A stretch of 64,000 bases of DNA from Marinobacter mobilis (GTDB taxonomy: Bacteria; Pseudomonadota; Gammaproteobacteria; Pseudomonadales; Oleiphilaceae), in the NCBI RefSeq assembly GCF_900106945.1, contig NZ_FNNE01000005.1, positions 1 to 64,000 of the forward strand, read 5' to 3'. Below the pieces are notes generated by a model, which was given only the letters and a program-made list of their open reading frames with translations, did not search any database and was not told where the DNA came from. Below are positions 9,277-18,713 of the stretch, in pieces (positions within the stretch are counted from its first letter, which is position 1; every line of letters begins with the position of its first letter). Position numbers and translations under genes: made by a program.

Positions 9277-9699
9277 ATGTTGTGGGTTAAAGCCTTTCAC
9301 CTGATTGCGATGGTGTGCTGGTTCGCCGGGATTTTCTACCTGCCCCGGCTGTTCGTGTACCACGCCGCCTGCGACGATGAGCCTGGGCGGGAGCGATTCA
9401 AGGTCATGGAACGCAAGCTCTATCGGGGCATAACCACACCCGCGATGATTGCAACGGTGGGACTGGGTCTTTGGCTAATCAGCTACAACCCGTCGTTCTA
9501 TCTCAGCCAGGGCTGGCTGCACGCCAAGCTCACACTGATCGCCGTGCTGATTGGCTACCACTTTTACTGCGGCCGCCTGGTCAAGGTCTTCCGCGATGAC
9601 CGCAATACCCGTAGCCATGTGTTTTACCGCTGGTTCAACGAATTGCCCGTACTGATTTTGCTGGCTGTGGTCATTCTTGCCACGGTTCGGCCGTTTTAA
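9277..9699 (+). CDS. hemJ: Protoporphyrinogen oxidase HemJ
   Basis: Membrane enzyme of the UPF0093/HemJ family that oxidises protoporphyrinogen IX to protoporphyrin IX in heme synthesis. The 140-residue protein has four hydrophobic helices and begins with the family hallmark KAFHLIAMVCWFAGIFYLPR, whose histidine is conserved. WLHAKL and YHFYCG are also typical. AGGAG lies six bases before the ATG. With thiD, thiE and hemL it forms a cofactor-synthesis cluster, and hemL is in the same heme pathway. Confidence 0.93.
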   Translation: MLWVKAFHLIAMVCWFAGIFYLPRLFVYHAACDDEPGRERFKVMERKLYRGITTPAMIATVGLGLWLISYNPSFYLSQGWLHAKLTLIAVLIGYHFYCGRLVKVFRDDRNTRSHVFYRWFNELPVLILLAVVILATVRPF

Positions 9700-9740
9700 G
9701 GAGCTTTGCCATCGAACTTCATCAACGCCCACAGGTTCTG

Positions 9741-10499
9741 GTGCTGTCGGGGCTCGACCCCTCCGGCGGCGCCGGCATCCAAGCCGACATTCAGGCCATT
9801 ACAGCCCTCGGCGCTCACCCGCTGCCGGTCATTACCTGTCTCACTGTGCAGGATACCCGCAACGTCTACAATGCCACCGCCGTTGATGCCCGGTTAATCC
9901 ACGAGCAGCTGGAATGCCTGGCCGCAGACACCCCATTCCAGGCAATTAAAACAGGCGCTCTGGGCAACGCCGAGATTGTCGATACCCTGCTGGACTTTCT
10001 TGCCGACAAGCCAGACATTCCACTGATCGTTGATCCGGTGATCAAGGCTGCTGGGGGCGGCGACCTTGCCGATCAGGTCTTGATCACACGGATGGCAGAG
10101 GCGCTGTTTGCCCGCGCCGACCTGATCACGCCAAACGGCATCGAACTGGCCATGCTCGGTGCCAACGAGGACCTCGCCAGCGCCGCAGGCAACCTGCTCA
10201 GCGCGGGCTGCCAGGCCGTTCTGGCAACAGGTGGTCATGGCACTGGTGATCATATTGAAAACACCCTGTATCGGCCCGGTCAGCCACCTCAAAGCTGGCA
10301 GATCCGGCGGGTTGGGGGTGAATATCATGGCACCGGCTGCACCCTGGCCGCATCCATTGCTGCCGGAAGGGCTGCGGGTCTCAGCCAGCCAGAAGCCATC
10401 GCACAGGCCCAGCGGTTCGTATCGATGGCGATCGGACAGGCCATGGCCGTGGGCAAGGGCCAACCGGTGCCCGACCGCAACGGCCGCTTGCCATCATGA
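9741..10499 (+). CDS. thiD: Hydroxymethylpyrimidine(phosphate) kinase
   Basis: Phosphorylates HMP and HMP-P for thiamine synthesis. It has the ribokinase-fold N-terminal SGLDPSGGAGIQADIQA, the VDPVIKAAGG segment, and a C-terminal GTGCTLAASIAAG anion-hole/catalytic region. GTG at 9741 is the first standard start in frame, but it has no Shine-Dalgarno and trims the first beta strand. AAGGAG at 9698-9703 lies seven bases before an in-frame ATC at 9711, which would restore the strand (ELHQRPQVLVLSG), so the true start may be non-standard. The 3' end overlaps thiE by ATGA. Confidence 0.92.
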   Translation: MLSGLDPSGGAGIQADIQAITALGAHPLPVITCLTVQDTRNVYNATAVDARLIHEQLECLAADTPFQAIKTGALGNAEIVDTLLDFLADKPDIPLIVDPVIKAAGGGDLADQVLITRMAEALFARADLITPNGIELAMLGANEDLASAAGNLLSAGCQAVLATGGHGTGDHIENTLYRPGQPPQSWQIRRVGGEYHGTGCTLAASIAAGRAAGLSQPEAIAQAQRFVSMAIGQAMAVGKGQPVPDRNGRLPS

Positions 10500-11161
10500 G
10501 TACTGCCTTTAACAAAGGCCTGCGCCCAGGCCTTTACGCCATTACCGACAACACCCTGACACCGTCATCACAACTGCTCAGCGCGGTAGCATCCGCCATT
10601 CTTGGCGGTGCCGTATTGGTGCAGTATCGGGACAAATCATCCACCTCCAGCGAGCGGCTGCGTCAGGCTGCGGACCTACAGAGCCTTTGTCGAGAGGCCG
10701 GGGTTCCACTGATCATCAACGACGACGCCGAATTGGCTCACCGGGTTGGCGCAGCTGGCGTTCACCTGGGGCAAAGCGACGTCTCATTGACGGAGGCCCG
10801 CCGGCTGCTGGGCGACCAGGCGATCATTGGCATGACCTGCCACAGTGATCTGGAACTGGCCCGGACCGCCGACGCCGCGGGCGCGGATTACCTGGCGTTT
10901 GGGCGCTTTTACCCGTCATCCACCAAACCCGGCGCCCCACCCGCCAACAAACAGGTGCTGGCTCAGGCCCGTCAGTTCCGGCGGCCAATCACCGCCATTG
11001 GCGGTATCAGCGCCGATAATGGTGCCGAACTGATTTGCAGTGGCGCTGACATGCTCGCCGTCGTTGGCGGCCTGTTCGGCCACCCCGATATCGAACATCA
11101 GGCGCGTCGGCTGAGCCAGCTGTTCGCCGACCACCACCCACTCTTTCACCGTCATTCCTAA
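10496..11161 (+). CDS. thiE: Thiamine-phosphate synthase
   Basis: Joins HMP-pyrophosphate to the thiazole phosphate to make thiamine phosphate. The 221-residue TIM barrel shows [29 protein letters not shown] and the C-terminal phosphate loop [10 protein letters not shown]. Its ATG overlaps the thiD stop by four bases (ATGA), implying translational coupling. No TPP riboswitch is visible upstream of the pair. Confidence 0.95.
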   Translation: MSTAFNKGLRPGLYAITDNTLTPSSQLLSAVASAILGGAVLVQYRDKSSTSSERLRQAADLQSLCREAGVPLIINDDAELAHRVGAAGVHLGQSDVSLTEARRLLGDQAIIGMTCHSDLELARTADAAGADYLAFGRFYPSSTKPGAPPANKQVLAQARQFRRPITAIGGISADNGAELICSGADMLAVVGGLFGHPDIEHQARRLSQLFADHHPLFHRHS

Positions 11162-11177
11162 TGGGAGCTACCGACTC

Positions 11178-12458
11178 ATGACCCAATCAGAAAATCTCTT
11201 CGCCCAGGCTCAAAAATACATTCCCGGCGGTGTTAACTCACCGGTGCGGGCCTTCAAAGGCGTGGGCGGCACCCCTATCTTCTTCAACCATGCCGAAGGC
11301 GCTTACCTGTACGATGAAGATGGCAATCGCTACATCGACTTCATCGGTTCGTGGGGGCCAATGATTCTTGGTCACTCCGACGCCCGCATCAAGGCCGCAC
11401 TGCATGCCCAGGTAGACCTCGGCGTAGGTTATGGCGCGCCCACAGCCATCGAAACCGATATGGCCAAAAAGGTCTGCGAACTGGTGCCGTCCATCGAGAT
11501 GGTGCGCATGGTCAACTCCGGTACCGAAGCCACCATGAGCGCGGTTCGCCTGGCCCGGGGCTATACCGGTCGGGACAAGATCGTCAAATTTGAAGGCTGC
11601 TACCACGGTCATGTCGATTCGTTGCTGGTCAAGGCCGGCTCCGGTGCTCTTACTCTCGGCGTACCCACGTCACCGGGCATTCCGGCGAGCCTCGCGGAAC
11701 ACACGCTGACACTGAACTTCAATGATATGGATGAGGTCCGCGACACCTTTGCCCGAATGGGTGATCAGATTGCCGCGATCATTGTCGAGCCGGTGGCCGG
11801 AAACATGAACTGCATTCCTCCTGTGCCGGGCTTCCTGGAATGCCTGCGGGAAGTCTGCGACGACAGCGGTGCGGTATTGATCTTCGACGAAGTCATGACC
11901 GGGTTCCGGGTCGCCCTCGGCGGCGCCCAGAGTTACTACGGGGTCACCCCGGACCTGACCACCCTGGGCAAGGTTATTGGCGGCGGTTTGCCCGTGGGCG
12001 CCTTTGGTGGCAAGCGCGAGATCATGGAGTACATTGCCCCACTCGGCCCGGTCTACCAGGCCGGCACCCTGTCCGGAAACCCGCTGGCAATGGTGGCTGG
12101 GCTGACCTCCCTGAACGCCATTTCAGAACCGGGCTTCCACGACAGCCTGGCGCAGAAAGCCGCCGCCGTCCGCGACGGTTTGAAGGCTGCTGCCGACAAG
12201 GCCGGGATTCCGATGACCGTACAGGGGGCCGGCGGCATGTTCGGATTCTTCTTTACTGACGAACCCAGCATTACGCGCTTCGATCAGGTTATGGCCTGTG
12301 ATGTTGAGCGCTTCAAGGCCTTTTTCCAGGGCATGCTTAAGGAAGGCGTCTACCTGGCGCCATCCGCATTTGAAGCCAGTTTCGCCAGTGCGGCCTTGTC
12401 GCAAGAGGACATCGATCACACTTTACGCGCCGCAGAAAAGGTTCTCGCCTCACTGTAA
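11178..12458 (+). CDS. hemL: Glutamate-1-semialdehyde 2,1-aminomutase
   Basis: PLP enzyme converting glutamate-1-semialdehyde to 5-aminolevulinate in the C5 heme pathway. The 426-residue protein has the expected landmarks: [13 protein letters not shown] at the N-terminus, [33 protein letters not shown] and the PLP lysine in [20 protein letters not shown] lies upstream of the ATG. It is last in the hemJ-thiD-thiE-hemL run. Confidence 0.97.
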   Translation: MTQSENLFAQAQKYIPGGVNSPVRAFKGVGGTPIFFNHAEGAYLYDEDGNRYIDFIGSWGPMILGHSDARIKAALHAQVDLGVGYGAPTAIETDMAKKVCELVPSIEMVRMVNSGTEATMSAVRLARGYTGRDKIVKFEGCYHGHVDSLLVKAGSGALTLGVPTSPGIPASLAEHTLTLNFNDMDEVRDTFARMGDQIAAIIVEPVAGNMNCIPPVPGFLECLREVCDDSGAVLIFDEVMTGFRVALGGAQSYYGVTPDLTTLGKVIGGGLPVGAFGGKREIMEYIAPLGPVYQAGTLSGNPLAMVAGLTSLNAISEPGFHDSLAQKAAAVRDGLKAAADKAGIPMTVQGAGGMFGFFFTDEPSITRFDQVMACDVERFKAFFQGMLKEGVYLAPSAFEASFASAALSQEDIDHTLRAAEKVLASL

Positions 12459-12494
12459 CCCCTCTGGTAAAAACACTCATTCCTCCCAAGCTAT

Positions 12495-12522
12495 TGGTTC
12501 GGCAGCATAACCTGCCGAACCA
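12495..12522 (+). terminator. Hairpin after hemL
   Basis: TGGTTCGGCAG and CTGCCGAACCA form an 11-bp perfect stem with a six-base loop, 36 bases past the hemL stop. No T-tract follows, so Rho-independent activity is uncertain. Confidence 0.5.
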
Positions 12523-12645
12523 GGCAAACTCTCCGCCGTCCTGCTTAAATTGAATGTAATGATGGGGCAACACTTTGCCCGAAGTTTTCCCTTACTCTAT
12601 TGGGAGAACACAGCCATTAACCTGTTCAGGACATAGGGAGCAGTT

Positions 12646-13602
12646 ATGATCCACAACAATCTCAAACTCAGTGCCGCCATCGCCATGACCTCATTGCTGG
12701 CCGCCTGCGGCGGTGGCTCCGACTCTGCAGCCACCGGCCAGGTCAGCATCGGCATTACCGACGCCCCGGCTACAGAATTCAGTGACGTCACCATTGCGTT
12801 CACCGGTATTGCCCTCAAGCCTGCCGGCGGTCAATGGATCGAGTTCACCTTTGACAACACCAAGACCTGGAACCTGCTGGATCTGACCGGCGGTTTGAGC
12901 GAACCTCTGATCACCAACGAAGAAGTTCCCGCTGGTGAATACAGCGAGCTGCGACTGAAGATCGATACCGACAACTCATACGTCGCCCTGTCAGACCAGC
13001 CCGACGTGCAGCTCACACTTGCGGTACCCTCCGGTGAACAGAGTGGCCTGAAGCTCAAGGGTGACCTGATCGTCGCAGCCGACACCACAACCGCCTTCAC
13101 GATCGACTTTGATGTCGCCAAGTCCATCGTCAACCCACAGGGTAACTCCCTGGCCGACTACCTGCTCAAGCCATCGCTGCGCCTGCTCAATAACCTGGAA
13201 GTCGGTTCCATCAGCGGTACCGTGGACTACGCCACGATCAATTCCACTCGCGGAGGCGATGCCGGCCTGACCGATTGCGCCGTAGGCTATGAAGGCGCTG
13301 TTTATGTCTTTGCAGGTGCCGATGTTACCCCGAGCGACCTGAATATCGCCGATGACGACACCTCGAATGACCCGCTCATGGTCCTTCCCGTCAGCGACGC
13401 CGACAATGACGGACTGTACGAGTACACCGCTGCTTTCCTGACGGCCGGCACCTACACGCTGAGTTACAGCTGCCAGCTCGACGACAACGAAATCACGGAT
13501 ACTGCGCTGGACACCAATCCGTTACAGTTTGAAGGTACCCAAAACGTCACTGTGATCGTCAACGAAGACGTACCGGCAGAAACCATTCCGCTGGCCCCCT
13601 GA
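12646..13602 (+). CDS. DUF4382-type lipoprotein
   Basis: A 318-residue lipoprotein whose signal peptide ends in LLAACGG (lipobox, Cys at about 21). The mature part starts with a DUF4382-like beta-sandwich domain (about 28-180), recognisable from GQVSIGITDAPATEFSDV and the later LLDLTGG. A second beta-rich stretch (about 185-318) resembles a carboxypeptidase-regulatory-type fold. It was probably exported and anchored to the outer membrane. Function is unknown. GGGAG is five bases before the ATG. It stands alone, with hairpins on both sides. Confidence 0.85.
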   Translation: MIHNNLKLSAAIAMTSLLAACGGGSDSAATGQVSIGITDAPATEFSDVTIAFTGIALKPAGGQWIEFTFDNTKTWNLLDLTGGLSEPLITNEEVPAGEYSELRLKIDTDNSYVALSDQPDVQLTLAVPSGEQSGLKLKGDLIVAADTTTAFTIDFDVAKSIVNPQGNSLADYLLKPSLRLLNNLEVGSISGTVDYATINSTRGGDAGLTDCAVGYEGAVYVFAGADVTPSDLNIADDDTSNDPLMVLPVSDADNDGLYEYTAAFLTAGTYTLSYSCQLDDNEITDTALDTNPLQFEGTQNVTVIVNEDVPAETIPLAP

Positions 13603-13626
13603 GGCACACCGTTCACACCAATGAAA

Positions 13627-13656
13627 GACAAAAGGGGCCTTACGGCCCCTTTTGTC
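13627..13656. terminator. Bidirectional terminator
   Basis: GACAAAAGGGGCC, loop TTAC, GGCCCCTTTTGTC: a 13-bp stem with A and T runs on its arms, between the convergent DUF4382 and LpoP-like genes. It can work in both directions. Confidence 0.85.
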
Positions 13657-13695
13657 GATATAGCGCTGGCTAAAGCAGGCGTGACGGCATTCCTG

Positions 13696-14262
13696 TCAGA
13701 GTGACGAAGCCCGTGCCTCGGCCTGATTGGCCCCGGCCACATTTCCCCGGGCCCGGCGGATATCCGCCAGCAACAACCAGCCGGTACGCTGCATCCGTAC
13801 ATTGCTGCCCGCCAGCGACAGGCCCTTCAGGGTAAACTGCTCCGCGGCCCCCAGGTTGTTGGCGGCCACATAGGCCTCGGACAATTTGAAATACACTTCC
13901 GGCGAGCGCGGAGAAATCCGCTGGGCCCGTTCCAGCTGGCCAATGGCGGCCGGCACATTGCCCTGGGCCAACAAGCTGTCGGCCTGGCGAATCAGACTAG
14001 CCGCCGCACCCGACAGGGTCTCGCCTTCATCCCGATAGCTCGGTGAGGGTGTGGGCTCCCGTTCGGCAGGCGAAACCGCCGGTCGCGAGGGTGACGTTTG
14101 CGGTGCTGGAGCCGGCTCCGGCTCAACCCTCGCCGGAGGGGGATCAAACCCCGGGGCCGGAGCTGAAGGCACATAGATGCTGGTGCCGTTACTGGTCGCG
14201 CATCCTCCCAGCACAAGGGCACCGGCCAGCAACCCGCAGGTGATGTAATTTGCCTTGGTCAT
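13696..14262 (-). CDS. lpoP: TPR lipoprotein, LpoP-like activator of PBP1b
   Basis: A 188-residue lipoprotein with a signal peptide ending in VLGGCATS (lipobox Cys about 21) and a flexible proline/glutamate-rich linker (about 35-75). Tetratricopeptide-type repeats follow (about 85-160; AIGQLERAQRISPRSPEVYFKL). The gene overlaps the mrcB stop by one base. In Pseudomonas a TPR lipoprotein next to ponB, LpoP, activates PBP1b from the outer membrane, and this gene matches in position, domain order and size. The role is inferred from that match. Confidence 0.75.
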   Translation of the reverse strand: MTKANYITCGLLAGALVLGGCATSNGTSIYVPSAPAPGFDPPPARVEPEPAPAPQTSPSRPAVSPAEREPTPSPSYRDEGETLSGAAASLIRQADSLLAQGNVPAAIGQLERAQRISPRSPEVYFKLSEAYVAANNLGAAEQFTLKGLSLAGSNVRMQRTGWLLLADIRRARGNVAGANQAEARASSL

Positions 14263-16589
14263 CAGAACAGTCCTTCAAACCAGCTTCGTAGCTGGCGCTG
14301 CAGAGTTCCCCCGCAGTTGCGGGTCTGTGTTGGTTCGCTCCCTGCGATAAAGGGGACCAGCCTGGCCCCTTCGCAGAACTCGTCTGTCAGGGCGCCTGTT
14401 TGCGGATCAATCCAGTGATATTGAACGCCATCGGGAATCACCGGCGACAACCCGTGTTGCGGCACGCTGGCCATAAAGTCGGCCCAGACCGGCAACGCTC
14501 CGGAAGCTCCGGTTAGCGAGGTTGGGCCATTGTCATCACGACCAACCCAGGTCACCGCCAGCAAGTCGCCACTGAAACCCGCAAACCAGCTATCGCGACC
14601 ATCATCGGTGGTACCGGTCTTGCCGGCCAGCGCCAGATCCCGTGATATCCGACGGTAAGCCCCGCGCCCGGTACCCTCCTGCATGGTTTCCTGCATGGCA
14701 TACTGAACCAGATGAGTGGCCGCCGGATCCAGCACCTGCTCCACCGCCAGCGGGTAACGGGACAGCGGCTCGCCGCTCGCATCGGTTACCTGGCGAATGG
14801 TACGCAACGGCGTGTTGAACCCCGACGTCGCCAGCCCCTGGTAGACCTGGGCGACGGTCACCGGCGCCATGGGCACTGCGCCCAGCAGCATCGACGGATA
14901 GTGCGGGATGGCCTCCGAAACGCCCAGATCCTGCAGCAGGTCGACGACTGAATCCACGCCCACATCCAGCCCCAACCGCACGGTGGGCAGGTTGTACGAA
15001 CGCGACAGCGCGGTATGCAGAGCCACGTCTCCGCGCTCCAGACCATCGTAGTTCTTCGGCTCCCAGCGTTGACCATTATCGAACACCAGTGCAAAGCTCT
15101 TGTCCTGCAATGGGGTGATCAAGGTGTAGCGCTGCGGCTGTGCCAGCGCTGCCAGGTAGACAAAGGGCTTGACCAGAGAACCGATGGGCCGGCTGGCATC
15201 CAGCGCACGGTTGAAGCCCGCAAAGCGGGGATCGCGGCCGCCGACCAACGCCAGAACTTCGCCGCTGTCGCGACTGGTGACCACCATTGCCGACTGCAGG
15301 CCACCATCACCGTTACCAGGATCAATGCGGTCCAGCGTCTGTTTGACCGAGAACTCCGACGCATACTGGATAGCCGGATTAAGCGTGGTGAAGATACGCA
15401 GCCCCTCGCTTTGCAGATCTTCTTCCCGATAGTCCCTTGCCAGGTGCCGGCGCACCAGATCAATAAAGGCCGGATAGCGGTTTTCGGAGAACGACGGCCG
15501 CGAGGTCACCCCCAGATCCCTGGCCTTGGCTCGCATTGCCTCTTGCTCAGTGATGGAGCCATTACTCGCCAGTACGTCAATGACCAGGTTACGGCGCTCC
15601 AGCGCCCGCTCCGGATGCCGCCGGGGATCATAATAGCTGGGTCCCTTGACCATCCCCACCAGCAACGCGACCTGGTGCAGGTCGAGCTCCGCCAGCGGCT
15701 CGCCAAAATAGAACTGACTGGCCAGACCAAAGCCGTGAATGCTTCTGACGCCCGCCTGACCCAGGTAAACCTCGTTCAGATAGGTCTCCAGAATATCCTG
15801 CTTGTCGTAGTGCCACTCCAACAGCACCGACATCAGCGCCTCATTGCCCTTGCGGACCAGAGTCTGCTCCCGGCTCAGGAAGAAATTCTTGACCAGCTGC
15901 TGGGTTAGCGTACTGCCACCCTGAACCACCCGCCCGGCTTGCAGGTTGACCCACATAGCGCGGGCGATGGACATCGGCGCCACCCCGAAATGCTGGTAGA
16001 AGTTTCGATCTTCCACAGCCAGCAGCGTGTCCTCGAATAAAGGCGGCAGATCGCTGAGCTGAATAAGAATCCGGTCTTCCTTGTGGGCGGGATAGATGCC
16101 CCCGATCTGAGCCGGCTCCAGACGGACAATCGGCGACGACGGACCGATCAATACACGAAAATCCGTCACCCGGTCTCCTGACACGGTCAGCGCAAGGCGG
16201 CGCTTTGGCTCAGCCCCATCGCTGAAGGTAAAGCCCCGGGTACTGATGATAAACCGGCCACCGCTGCGGCTATAGGTTCCCGGGCTCGAACCGTTGCCGG
16301 GGCGGTAACCGGCCAACTCCAGTTCACGCCCAAGGGCCCCGGCACTGATACTGGTACCGTCATAGAGCTCCAGGGGACGGGCATAGACTCTCGACGGCAC
16401 TTCAAAGCGGCGCCCTTCGAAACGATCGGTGACCACCGCGTCCAGATAGACCATCCAGCCAGCCAGGATGACCAGACCCACCAGAATCAATCGCCCGAGG
16501 ATACCCCACAGGCCACTACGACGGCTGGCCGGCGCTTTCCCGGAGGCGGATTTTTTACTGTTTTTACGAGATTTAGCTGATTTTGCCAT
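14262..16589 (-). CDS. mrcB: Penicillin-binding protein 1B
   Basis: Bifunctional class A PBP that polymerises glycan strands and cross-links peptides. The 775-residue protein has a basic cytoplasmic tail, one transmembrane helix (about 28-50) and a UB2H-like domain (about 60-160). The GT51 domain has EDRNFYQHFGV and GGSTLTQQLVKN. The transpeptidase domain carries SxxK in GSLVKP, SxN in SRSYN and KTG in AGKTGTTDDGRDSWF, so both active sites look intact. It is translationally linked to the downstream LpoP-like gene. Confidence 0.96.
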   Translation of the reverse strand: MAKSAKSRKNSKKSASGKAPASRRSGLWGILGRLILVGLVILAGWMVYLDAVVTDRFEGRRFEVPSRVYARPLELYDGTSISAGALGRELELAGYRPGNGSSPGTYSRSGGRFIISTRGFTFSDGAEPKRRLALTVSGDRVTDFRVLIGPSSPIVRLEPAQIGGIYPAHKEDRILIQLSDLPPLFEDTLLAVEDRNFYQHFGVAPMSIARAMWVNLQAGRVVQGGSTLTQQLVKNFFLSREQTLVRKGNEALMSVLLEWHYDKQDILETYLNEVYLGQAGVRSIHGFGLASQFYFGEPLAELDLHQVALLVGMVKGPSYYDPRRHPERALERRNLVIDVLASNGSITEQEAMRAKARDLGVTSRPSFSENRYPAFIDLVRRHLARDYREEDLQSEGLRIFTTLNPAIQYASEFSVKQTLDRIDPGNGDGGLQSAMVVTSRDSGEVLALVGGRDPRFAGFNRALDASRPIGSLVKPFVYLAALAQPQRYTLITPLQDKSFALVFDNGQRWEPKNYDGLERGDVALHTALSRSYNLPTVRLGLDVGVDSVVDLLQDLGVSEAIPHYPSMLLGAVPMAPVTVAQVYQGLATSGFNTPLRTIRQVTDASGEPLSRYPLAVEQVLDPAATHLVQYAMQETMQEGTGRGAYRRISRDLALAGKTGTTDDGRDSWFAGFSGDLLAVTWVGRDDNGPTSLTGASGALPVWADFMASVPQHGLSPVIPDGVQYHWIDPQTGALTDEFCEGARLVPFIAGSEPTQTRNCGGTLQRQLRSWFEGLF

Positions 16590-16704
16590 GGCCGGATTAT
16601 ACCCAAAGCCACCTGAACAGTTGCAGGTGCGATCTGTGTTATTTCTGTAATGTGCCCGCTATGATAAGCGGCATGATAAAAACCGATACGTACAAGGAGC
16701 GGCC

Positions 16705-18282
16705 GTGAGTGATACCAATTCCCCTAACCTGATCCAGGCTTTACAGAACCCGGAACTCTATGACCATGCCGTCGCCGGCTTCCAGGTGCTGGAAACCCAT
16801 ATTTCCTGGGTCATCCTCACGGGTGAGTATGCCTACAAGATCAAGAAGCCGGTCGACTTCGGCTTTCTGGACTTCTCGACGCTGGATCGCCGAAAGCACT
16901 TCTGCGAGGAAGAAATGCGGCTCAACCAGCGTTTGGCCGAACCGCTGTATCTTGACGTACTGCCGATTTGCGGCTCACCGGAGCAGCCCCGGCTAGATGG
17001 GTCTGGCGAAGCTTTCGAGTATGCCATCCGGATGCGACAGTTTGACCAACAGGATCTGTTCGATGCCCGCCAGGAGCGCAACGATCTGCCCGCCGACCTG
17101 CTGACCACCCTGGCCCGTCAGGTAGCTGAATTTCACGACCAGCAGCCAGGTTTGACCGATGACAGCCCACTGGGAACGCCGGAAGCGGTGTTCGCAGCCA
17201 TGCAGGAAAACTTCGACCAGATTCGTCCGCTGCTGTCGGACAAAACGCTTCTGAGCCAACTCGACAACCTCGAAGACTGGACCCGGACCACCTTTGAACG
17301 GCATCGCGACCAGATCGCCCAGCGCCGCCAGGATGGCTACGTGCGCGAATGTCACGGCGACCTCCACCTGGCCAACATCACCGTGTTCAACGGTAACGTC
17401 ACCGTATTTGACGGCATCGAGTTTAACGAACCGTTCCGCTGGATCGACGTCATCAATGATCTCGCCTTCCTGCTGATGGATCTGGAGTCCCGCCAGGAGT
17501 TTGCACTTTCCAATCGCGTGCTCAACAGCTACCTGGAATATCGGGGGGATTTTGAAGGGCTGGCGCTGCTGTCTCTCTACAAGGCATATCGCGCTATGGT
17601 TCGCGCCAAGATCGCGCTGTTCACCCTGGGCAACCCGACCCTGTCAGATGTCGAGAAGGCCAGTCTGATGCAGCGCTACCGGGACTACGCAAACCTGGCC
17701 GAAAGCTACAGCGAGATTCCCAACCATTACCTGCTCGCAACCTGCGGCCTGTCGGCCAGCGGCAAGACCTGTGTCAGCGCGGAGATGTCTGCCGAACTGG
17801 GCCTGGTGCGACTGCGTTCGGACGTTGAACGCAAGCGTCTGTTCGGGCTCAAGCCGCTGGCGCCGAGCCAGTCGGGCGTTGGCGAGAATATCTACACGCC
17901 TGAGGCGACGGAAAAAACGTACCAACGCCTGGCCCGGCTGGCCGCGATGCTGCTGGAAGACGGACTGTCGGTGATTGTCGACGCCGCCAGCCTGAAAGTG
18001 TCGGAGCGGGCGCTGATTACCGATGTGGCAGAAACCCATTGCGTACCGTTTGCCCTGCTGCACTGCGAGGCACCGGAAAATCTCCGCCGCCAGTGGATTC
18101 GCCAGCGTCAGGACGACGCCTCAGAAGCGACTGAAGAACTGCTGGATGCCCAGATGACCTGGTTTGAGCCGCTGACCCAGGACGAGAAAAGCCACACCAT
18201 TCATATTCATACAGAACAGGAACATGTAGCCGAGGCCCTCGCTGACCGCATTCGCCAGCACCTCGGACTGCCCACCGCCTGA
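16705..18282 (+). CDS. Phosphotransferase-like/AAA ATPase fusion protein
   Basis: A 525-residue two-domain protein. The N-terminal part (about 1-330) has an aminoglycoside-phosphotransferase/kinase fold with the catalytic loop VRECHGDLHLANI and the metal-binding FDGIEFNE. The C-terminal part (about 345-520) is a P-loop nucleotide kinase with Walker A GLSASGKT. Families with this order are annotated as bifunctional aminoglycoside phosphotransferase/ATP-binding proteins, but substrates are unknown and antibiotic resistance should not be assumed. It lies divergent from mrcB, as I recall for Pseudomonas. Confidence 0.85.
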   Translation: MSDTNSPNLIQALQNPELYDHAVAGFQVLETHISWVILTGEYAYKIKKPVDFGFLDFSTLDRRKHFCEEEMRLNQRLAEPLYLDVLPICGSPEQPRLDGSGEAFEYAIRMRQFDQQDLFDARQERNDLPADLLTTLARQVAEFHDQQPGLTDDSPLGTPEAVFAAMQENFDQIRPLLSDKTLLSQLDNLEDWTRTTFERHRDQIAQRRQDGYVRECHGDLHLANITVFNGNVTVFDGIEFNEPFRWIDVINDLAFLLMDLESRQEFALSNRVLNSYLEYRGDFEGLALLSLYKAYRAMVRAKIALFTLGNPTLSDVEKASLMQRYRDYANLAESYSEIPNHYLLATCGLSASGKTCVSAEMSAELGLVRLRSDVERKRLFGLKPLAPSQSGVGENIYTPEATEKTYQRLARLAAMLLEDGLSVIVDAASLKVSERALITDVAETHCVPFALLHCEAPENLRRQWIRQRQDDASEATEELLDAQMTWFEPLTQDEKSHTIHIHTEQEHVAEALADRIRQHLGLPTA

Positions 18283-18356
18283 CTGGACTAGACTGAGGAT
18301 ACATCGGTCTGGAGGCAACTCCCGACCGATGCCACCGTGATCCCGGGAGTAGTGAG

Positions 18357-18713
18357 ATGGATTCAGACATGATTCGCCAGATTGACGACCCGCTCTACGA
18401 GATTCTCCACAACGAGAATATCGCCGCCTTCAACAAGGCCAAGGCAGCGGCTGACACCGTGGCCAGTTTCGCCTTTGGTGATTTCCGGGGGCTTGATCTC
18501 CGGGGCATGGAGGCCAGCGGCATGGATTTCCGCAATGCCTACTTCCGCGGTGCCGACCTTCGCGGCGTTGACTTCAGCGGCAGCAATTTGGAAGGCGCCA
18601 GCATCGCCGGGGCCAAGATTTCCGGCTGCTATTTCCCTCGAGAACTTCACGCTGATGAAATCGTCATGTCGCTCAACCATGGCACCCGCATGCGTTATGG
18701 CGTGAACAAATGA
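18357..18713 (+). CDS. Pentapeptide-repeat protein
   Basis: A 118-residue protein whose centre (about 40-90) is built from A(D/N)LxG-type pentapeptide repeats (DFRGLDLRGMEASG, FRGADLRGVDFSGSNLEGAS), predicted to form a short right-handed quadrilateral beta-helix. The N-terminus is helical. There are too few repeats for a DNA-mimic like Qnr, and the function is unknown. The 3' end overlaps the Rieske gene by four bases (ATGA), so the two are probably made together. Confidence 0.85.
   Translation: MDSDMIRQIDDPLYEILHNENIAAFNKAKAAADTVASFAFGDFRGLDLRGMEASGMDFRNAYFRGADLRGVDFSGSNLEGASIAGAKISGCYFPRELHADEIVMSLNHGTRMRYGVNK

Noticed and set aside
12561-12577. GGGGCAACACTTTGCCC as a sigma54 promoter for the DUF4382 gene
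   Set aside because: GG-N10-GC spacing is met and the -12 TTGC is good, but the -24 element lacks CAC and the sequence is equally a small hairpin.
16705-18282. Aminoglycoside resistance gene
   Set aside because: The APH-like fold is shared by many kinases; the fusion and chromosomal core location do not support resistance.
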